From positions 1 to 9,434 of the forward strand of contig DLOY01000039.1 of the NCBI GenBank assembly GCA_002478545.1: a DNA stretch of 9,434 nucleotides, read 5' to 3'. Below, piece after piece: positions 5,646-9,434 of this stretch. Numbering within the stretch: the stretch's first letter is position 1; every line of letters begins with the position of its first letter. The stretch is from Micrococcales bacterium UBA7472 (GTDB taxonomy: Bacteria; Actinomycetota; Actinomycetes; Actinomycetales; Microbacteriaceae). A program made the position numbers and the translations under genes. The notes below the pieces were generated by a model. That model searched no databases, was not told the DNA's origin, and saw only the letters and a program-made list of their open reading frames with translations.

Positions 5646-6173
5646 TTGACTAAGTTTCTTGCGTTTCTAACTCTTTCAGCCAGTGCTGTTTTGCTCACCG
5701 GTTGTTCTTTGTTCTATCCCAACTGGGGAGCAACTTCACTGCCCGAGGAGCCCGCTGGCGAAACCACCGCAACCGAGACTGCTACCGAGACTCCCTCTGA
5801 AACTCAAGCTCCAACGGAAACTGAGACCGCGGAACCCGAGCCAACTGAGTCTGAATCCCAGAAGCCCGAGCCCAAAAAGACCGATGTCGAAATCATCATG
5901 GCGGTAGCAGAACCGGATTTCGGTGTGCTTACAGTAGTGGCTCGAATGCCATCGGTTATCGACACTGGCGGCACCTGCACAGTTCGTTACCAGTCTGGAA
6001 ACTTTGACAAGAAGTTCAACGTGAAGGCGGAGCCGTCCGCTGACTACACCCAGTGTCATCCAATTGAAATCCCCCTAAAAGAACTAGTAGCGGGGGAGGG
6101 GATTGTCACCGTCAGCTACTCCTCGGATAACTATGTCGGCACTTCGGCAGCTAGCTCGGTGGTGATCCCTTAG
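5646..6173 (+). CDS. Exported lipoprotein with acidic Thr/Glu/Pro linker and Ig-like C-terminal domain
   Basis: The 175-residue product starts at TTG 5646. Residues 1-19 are a lipoprotein signal peptide (MTKFLAFLTLSASAVLLTG), with lipobox LLTGC and Cys20 as the lipidated residue, so it should be anchored on the outer face of the cytoplasmic membrane. Residues 35-80 are a low-complexity Glu/Thr/Pro/Ser stretch, a typical flexible spacer across the wall. Residues about 82-175 alternate hydrophobic and polar positions as in a beta sandwich. Their only two cysteines (111 and 137) probably form a disulfide. The ending VTVSYSSDNYVGTSAASSVVIP resembles Ig-like repeats of actinobacterial surface proteins. 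There is no enzymatic motif and I do not recognise a named family. Its TAG overlaps the GTG of the next gene by one base, so the two proteins are probably made together and may act together. Confidence 0.85.
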   Translation: MTKFLAFLTLSASAVLLTGCSLFYPNWGATSLPEEPAGETTATETATETPSETQAPTETETAEPEPTESESQKPEPKKTDVEIIMAVAEPDFGVLTVVARMPSVIDTGGTCTVRYQSGNFDKKFNVKAEPSADYTQCHPIEIPLKELVAGEGIVTVSYSSDNYVGTSAASSVVIP

Positions 6174-9025
6174 TGCGTAAGCTCCTCGGACTTATCGCCT
6201 CAGCAACGCTCGTAGCTGTTGGTTTTATTGCCATGCCGGTCGCTACGCCCCCGGCGCAGGCTGCTCCTCCCGGGAGTGCCTTCGATCCGGGGTTGATCAT
6301 CTCTGACAGCGTGTTTTATGACTTTGGTTCGATGACGCTGAAGCAGGTAGAGAGCTTTTTGGATTCTCGCGTCAGCAACTGTCGTGCGACCGATCCAGCG
6401 ATTGATTGCCTTAAGAACTACAAAACCAGCATCCCAGAGACTCCTGCCACTGCACCCAAGGAAGTTGGCCCATGCAAGGCCATACCCGCCAAGGCGAACG
6501 CAAGTGCCGCTGAGGTTATCTTTGCTATTTCCCAAGCCTGTGGCATCAGCCCCAAAGTTTTGATTGTGACCCTGCAGAAAGAGCAGGGCCTAGTGACCTC
6601 AACTAAGCCAACCGAATACATGTATCGGGCGGCGATGGGCTTTGGCTGTCCAGACTCCGATCCAGGTATTTGTGGCAAGGTCTACGTAGGTCTTTTCAAT
6701 CAGCTTTATCGCGCAGCAAAGCAGTTCCGCTGGTACGGAAATCCAGATGGCTCCTTCACCTATTGGAAGCCGGGTCGAACTATTTCGATGCGCTACAACC
6801 CAAAGGCCTCGTGCGGGTCAACCACCTTCCCATTGAAGTCGCAGGCTACGGCGAATCTCTACTACTACACCCCTTACACCCCAAATAAGGCGGCTCTCGA
6901 CAATCTCTACGGCACGGGAGATAGCTGCAGCGCGTATGGCAATCGAAATTTCTGGCGCTTCTATCACGACTGGTTTGGATCGCCAATTGGCGGTGGCTAT
7001 CTGCTGAAGGCTGAGGGTAGCGAGACCTTCTTGATAGTTGACAATCAGAAGTATTTGGTTTCGGACCAGCGTTTGATTTCAAACCTGGCTCCACTCGGTC
7101 CGCTGGGCACCATCTCGCAGGCCTACCTGGATAGCTTTACGACCGCAGGTGAAATGCGCCAGCTGGTAAAGAACCGTGAAACCCAGGAGATCTTTCTACT
7201 TGTAGATGGCTTGCGTTACGCGGTCGACTGCAATATCGCCAACCAGTTTGGTTTGAGCTGCGACAGCGCTATCCCGCTCACCTCAGCGCAGATAAACGTC
7301 TTCATCAGTGGCGGCAACCTGACCCGAGTAATCCAGACCGACTCGGTCCGCTACTGGATCGAGGGCGGTAGTTACCGTGCAGTGGTTGGTGATCTCGCAC
7401 TCCGCGCCGTTGGAGGTGAGGCGATTCCAGTAACCAAACTCGATGTTCGAAAGATCATTGGACTGAACCCCGGCGCGCCTTTGGCCTCGGACCTAGTGCT
7501 GTTTGGGGTGGCCTCTAGTTCAGATCTTGCGATGGTCCACCAGGGGACCGCTTACCGATTTGGCGCTAATTTGGTGACCTCACTGCCGCTTCGCACCTGG
7601 TTTGAGTCAACCAGCGTCTCTTTGGAGATAGCTGCACTAGGTGCCTCTAATGAGACCAAGTTGGTTCGCGGTTTTGTCTCAAACAGCGCAGGTTCGAGCT
7701 TCGTGCTCACTTCACTGGGCAAGCTGCTGGTCGCCGACCCATCAAACTGGACCAGCGCTGTGCTACCGCTGCCGGATGAAGCGTTGAGAAAAATCCCCGA
7801 TGCCTCAGGAATCCTGGCCGCTCCCGCAGTCATAACTTCCAAGGGCAACAAGCTCAGTTACTTCGTAAATGCCTCAGCTCGCAGCACGATTCAAACCAAC
7901 GCGATGCGAACCGAGTTCCTTGAGCTTCTTGGCCAAGACAAGCCGATAGAACTGCCCATGGCGGCCATCAACACCGTCACAAATTCCGGCAATGCGTTTG
8001 CCCCCGGAGTGCTGGTGCGATCAAATAACTCTTCGCAGTTGTTCTTAGTTGATGATCTCGGCCGCAAAGTTCGCATGATTTCAGAAGCCCAAGCTAATTC
8101 TCAAATCAAGGCCCCGACGTTTGCGATTGAGAAGTCTGACCTCGATCGACTCACCACTCGCACGGGTTTCAACACCATAAAGGTGAGCTGTTCTGGCGCT
8201 GGGTATCTGTTGGACAACGGAACGCTTTATCCAATCTCAGCACCCGCTCTTGACGAGTTCCCGGGTAAGGCATACCCGCTGGCTGTATCGACCTGCGCCT
8301 CGTTCAAAATCGGCAAGCCGGTTGGGCAGTTCATTCGTGATGCCTCGGGCAAGCTGTTCCTAATCGAAGATGGCAAAAAGCGAAGAATTGCAAACTGGAC
8401 TCAGTTTGCGGCGCTCAGGGGAGACGCTCCCGGGTTAGTGCAAGCTAGCGACTTCTTTGCCGGCATGATTCCGGAAGGCACCAAGGCGGGGGCAACCGCT
8501 GTGCTGGCATCGAATTCCGATATTCCAAGTGCAGAGTTCGAAGGCTTCCAGTTCGGGGGAGTGATTCCGACCCCGACTCCAACCCCAAAACCAACTGCTA
8601 CCGCAACCCCAAAGCCGACACTTTCCCCAACCGCATCGGCGACACCTAAACCGACACCAACACCAACCAGATCTGCAACGGTGTCTTATACGGTGGTTTC
8701 GGGTGACACTCTGACTTCTATAGCCCGTAAGTTCTCTGTTAGCACTACCTCGATAGCGGTGGCTAATGCCCTAACCTCACCGTTCACGATCAGGGTCGGC
8801 CAGGTTTTGAAGATCCCGCCAGTGGCTTCCACCGCACCTTCCACCACTTCGCCTAGCACGTCCTCTGGCACAACTAAGCCCAAGACCTACACGGTGAAAT
8901 CGGGAGACACGCTCACGAGCATTGCAAGGTCTCTGGGAGTGAGTGCGACGGAACTTGCAACTCTCAATGGAATCACCAATCCCAACCTAATCAGGGTTGG
9001 TCAGGTTCTGAAAGTGCCTAGCTAG
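6173..9025 (+). CDS. Secreted cell-wall-binding protein: Cys-rich N-terminal domain, repeats, two LysM domains
   Basis: The product is 950 residues from GTG 6173, coupled to the lipoprotein through TAGTG. Residues 1-30 are a Sec signal peptide ending AQA. Residues about 40-270 form a conserved domain with eight cysteines, including LQKEQGLV (134-141), GFGCPD, GDSCSAYGNRNFWR and a closing WFGSP (267-271). I know this domain from actinobacterial exported proteins often labelled hemagglutinin, without proven function. Its helical part with Glu137 is faintly like the catalytic helix of lysozyme-like enzymes, which is only a guess. Residues about 271-790 are roughly nine degenerate repeats of 50-60 residues with a core like FLVDDLGRKVRM or FLIEDGKKRRI. 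A Pro/Thr linker (799-836) leads to two LysM domains (839-884 and 906-949; YTVxSGDTLTSIAR and IRVGQVLK in both), which bind N-acetylglucosamine-containing glycan. A wall-attached structural, adhesive or peptidoglycan-acting protein is likely. Confidence 0.85.
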   Translation: MRKLLGLIASATLVAVGFIAMPVATPPAQAAPPGSAFDPGLIISDSVFYDFGSMTLKQVESFLDSRVSNCRATDPAIDCLKNYKTSIPETPATAPKEVGPCKAIPAKANASAAEVIFAISQACGISPKVLIVTLQKEQGLVTSTKPTEYMYRAAMGFGCPDSDPGICGKVYVGLFNQLYRAAKQFRWYGNPDGSFTYWKPGRTISMRYNPKASCGSTTFPLKSQATANLYYYTPYTPNKAALDNLYGTGDSCSAYGNRNFWRFYHDWFGSPIGGGYLLKAEGSETFLIVDNQKYLVSDQRLISNLAPLGPLGTISQAYLDSFTTAGEMRQLVKNRETQEIFLLVDGLRYAVDCNIANQFGLSCDSAIPLTSAQINVFISGGNLTRVIQTDSVRYWIEGGSYRAVVGDLALRAVGGEAIPVTKLDVRKIIGLNPGAPLASDLVLFGVASSSDLAMVHQGTAYRFGANLVTSLPLRTWFESTSVSLEIAALGASNETKLVRGFVSNSAGSSFVLTSLGKLLVADPSNWTSAVLPLPDEALRKIPDASGILAAPAVITSKGNKLSYFVNASARSTIQTNAMRTEFLELLGQDKPIELPMAAINTVTNSGNAFAPGVLVRSNNSSQLFLVDDLGRKVRMISEAQANSQIKAPTFAIEKSDLDRLTTRTGFNTIKVSCSGAGYLLDNGTLYPISAPALDEFPGKAYPLAVSTCASFKIGKPVGQFIRDASGKLFLIEDGKKRRIANWTQFAALRGDAPGLVQASDFFAGMIPEGTKAGATAVLASNSDIPSAEFEGFQFGGVIPTPTPTPKPTATATPKPTLSPTASATPKPTPTPTRSATVSYTVVSGDTLTSIARKFSVSTTSIAVANALTSPFTIRVGQVLKIPPVASTAPSTTSPSTSSGTTKPKTYTVKSGDTLTSIARSLGVSATELATLNGITNPNLIRVGQVLKVPS
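6983..8542 (+). repeat. About nine degenerate 50-60 residue protein repeats
   Basis: The translated region repeats a unit that opens with a hydrophobic strand (LLKAEG, LVKNRE, VLVRSN, FIRDAS) followed by a FLIVDNQKYLV, FLLVDGLRYAV, FLVDDLGRKVRM or FLIEDGKKRRI strand pair and then a variable loop. The first two and last three copies are clear; the central ones are heavily diverged. DNA-level identity between copies is low, so the repeats are old. A beta-propeller or linear beta-rich rod are both possible. Confidence 0.6.
8567..8680 (+). repeat. Pro/Thr/Lys low-complexity linker
   Basis: Residues about 799-836 are runs of Pro-Thr with occasional Lys, Ala and Ser, encoded by near-repeats of CCNAC(C). 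It separates the repeat domain from the LysM domains as an extended wall spacer and is a likely site of length variation or O-glycosylation. Confidence 0.75.
8687..9022 (+). repeat. Tandem LysM domains with Ser/Thr linker
   Basis: Two LysM units at residues 839-884 and 906-949 share YTV.SGDTLTSIAR near the start and the IRVGQVLK ending, joined by a short Ser/Thr/Pro linker. The second copy has the more canonical LNGITNP; in the first the equivalent is ANALTSP. Both keep the residues expected for glycan binding. Confidence 0.85.
9018..9025. other. 8-bp palindrome providing the stop codons of both convergent genes
   Basis: CTAGCTAG is a perfect palindrome. On each strand it is read as the last base of one codon position set ending in AGC TAG (Ser-stop): the plus gene stops at 9023-9025 and the minus gene at 9018-9020. 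The two coding regions therefore overlap by eight bases, leaving no room for a terminator between them. Confidence 0.9.
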
Positions 9026-9434
9026 CGGCCCAGGCTGAGGACACGATTGCTTCAAGTCCGTGCTGAGCCTTGAAGCCAAGCACTTCTTGAATTCGCTCTA
9101 CTTTGGCCACCAATCTGGGTGGGTCACCGGCGCGACGGTCCGAGATCTGATATTCAAAGTTGATGCCCGAAGAGATCTTCAGTTGCTCCAAAACCTCAAT
9201 TACAGAGGCTCCCTCGCCGGTTCCAACATTGAAGGTGTCAAATGGGCGGTCGTCGCGCTCTAGGTAATCCACAGCAGCAACGTGAGCCTCGGCCAGGTCC
9301 TGAACGTGAACATAGTCACGAATGCAGCTGCCATCTGGGGTCGGGTAGTCAGTGCCAAACACGATTGGAGCCTTACCGGCCTTGAGGGCATTGATTGCAA
9401 TTGGAATAAGGTTCAAAGCGGCGGTGTCGGCCAA
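9018..9434 (-). CDS. galE: UDP-glucose 4-epimerase, C-terminal part (partial)
   Basis: The enzyme interconverts UDP-glucose and UDP-galactose through a tightly bound NAD and supplies galactose for wall glycans or feeds galactose catabolism. The 138 residues in the window are the substrate-binding C-terminal part of an extended short-chain dehydrogenase. NLIPIAINAL, VFGTDYPTPDG, CIRDYVHVQDLAEAH, FNVGTGEGASVIEV and RRAGDPPRLVA are the characteristic GalE runs, with the Arg of RRAGDPP in the usual place for contacting the diphosphate. The frame is open through the window edge, so the apparent TTG at 9434 is not a start; the Rossmann NAD-binding half and catalytic Tyr/Lys lie beyond it. The UDP-GlcNAc or UDP-hexuronate specificity of close relatives cannot be excluded. 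Confidence 0.9.
   Translation of the reverse strand: MADTAALNLIPIAINALKAGKAPIVFGTDYPTPDGSCIRDYVHVQDLAEAHVAAVDYLERDDRPFDTFNVGTGEGASVIEVLEQLKISSGINFEYQISDRRAGDPPRLVAKVERIQEVLGFKAQHGLEAIVSSAWAAS

Noticed and set aside
8567..8680. The CCNACC-rich stretch as a satellite repeat or CRISPR-like array.
   Set aside because: It is in frame with the LysM protein and encodes an ordinary Pro/Thr wall linker; there are no uniform repeats with spacers.
9432..9434. TTG at the window edge as the start of the minus-strand gene.
   Set aside because: The protein is only the C-terminal part of GalE; the frame continues beyond the window.
1..9434. Mobile elements, tRNA or rRNA genes, phage or defence systems.
   Set aside because: No transposase, integrase, terminal repeats, tRNA-like cloverleaf or defence-gene domains were found; gene order and composition look like a stable chromosomal core.

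Overview
The window looks like a piece of an actinobacterial chromosome, most plausibly from the family Microbacteriaceae. The evidence is the divergent pairing of an acyl-CoA carboxylase beta/epsilon operon with birA-purK-purE, the small epsilon subunit itself (an actinobacterial speciality), heavy use of GTG/TTG starts, and a cell-wall protein type common in this group. By eye the base composition is only moderately GC-rich, low for soil Microbacteriaceae, which would fit the small-genome freshwater lineages; this lineage guess is inference.

Layout, left to right. (1) 1-1088, plus strand: the last 41 codons of a sensor histidine kinase, overlapping by ATGA a multi-pass membrane protein whose cytoplasmic part looks like a kinase core that has lost its phospho-accepting histidine. 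(2) 1089-1249: a convergent intergenic region made almost entirely of inverted repeats. (3) 1250-3060, minus strand: a carboxyltransferase subunit (pccB type) translationally coupled to the epsilon subunit. (4) 3061-3186: a divergent control region with two small palindromes. (5) 3187-5572, plus strand: birA, purK and purE, tightly packed. (6) 5573-9025, plus strand: a lipoprotein and a 950-residue exported protein with a cysteine-rich N-terminal domain, about nine degenerate repeats, a Pro/Thr linker and two LysM domains; the two genes overlap by one base. (7) 9018-9434, minus strand: the C-terminal part of a galE-type UDP-sugar epimerase, meeting the LysM gene tail-to-tail over an 8-bp palindrome that supplies both stop codons.

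How the genes fit together: BirA attaches biotin to the carrier subunit of acyl-CoA carboxylases, and the beta and epsilon subunits of such an enzyme are encoded divergently next door (the biotinylated alpha subunit is not in the window). PurK and PurE perform successive steps of purine synthesis. The lipoprotein/LysM pair and galE point to the cell envelope. The metabolic core is ordinary. The parts worth attention are the kinase/pseudokinase pair, the exported two-gene module of unknown function, the substrate-pocket residue of the carboxyltransferase, and the compact palindromic arrangements between convergent genes.
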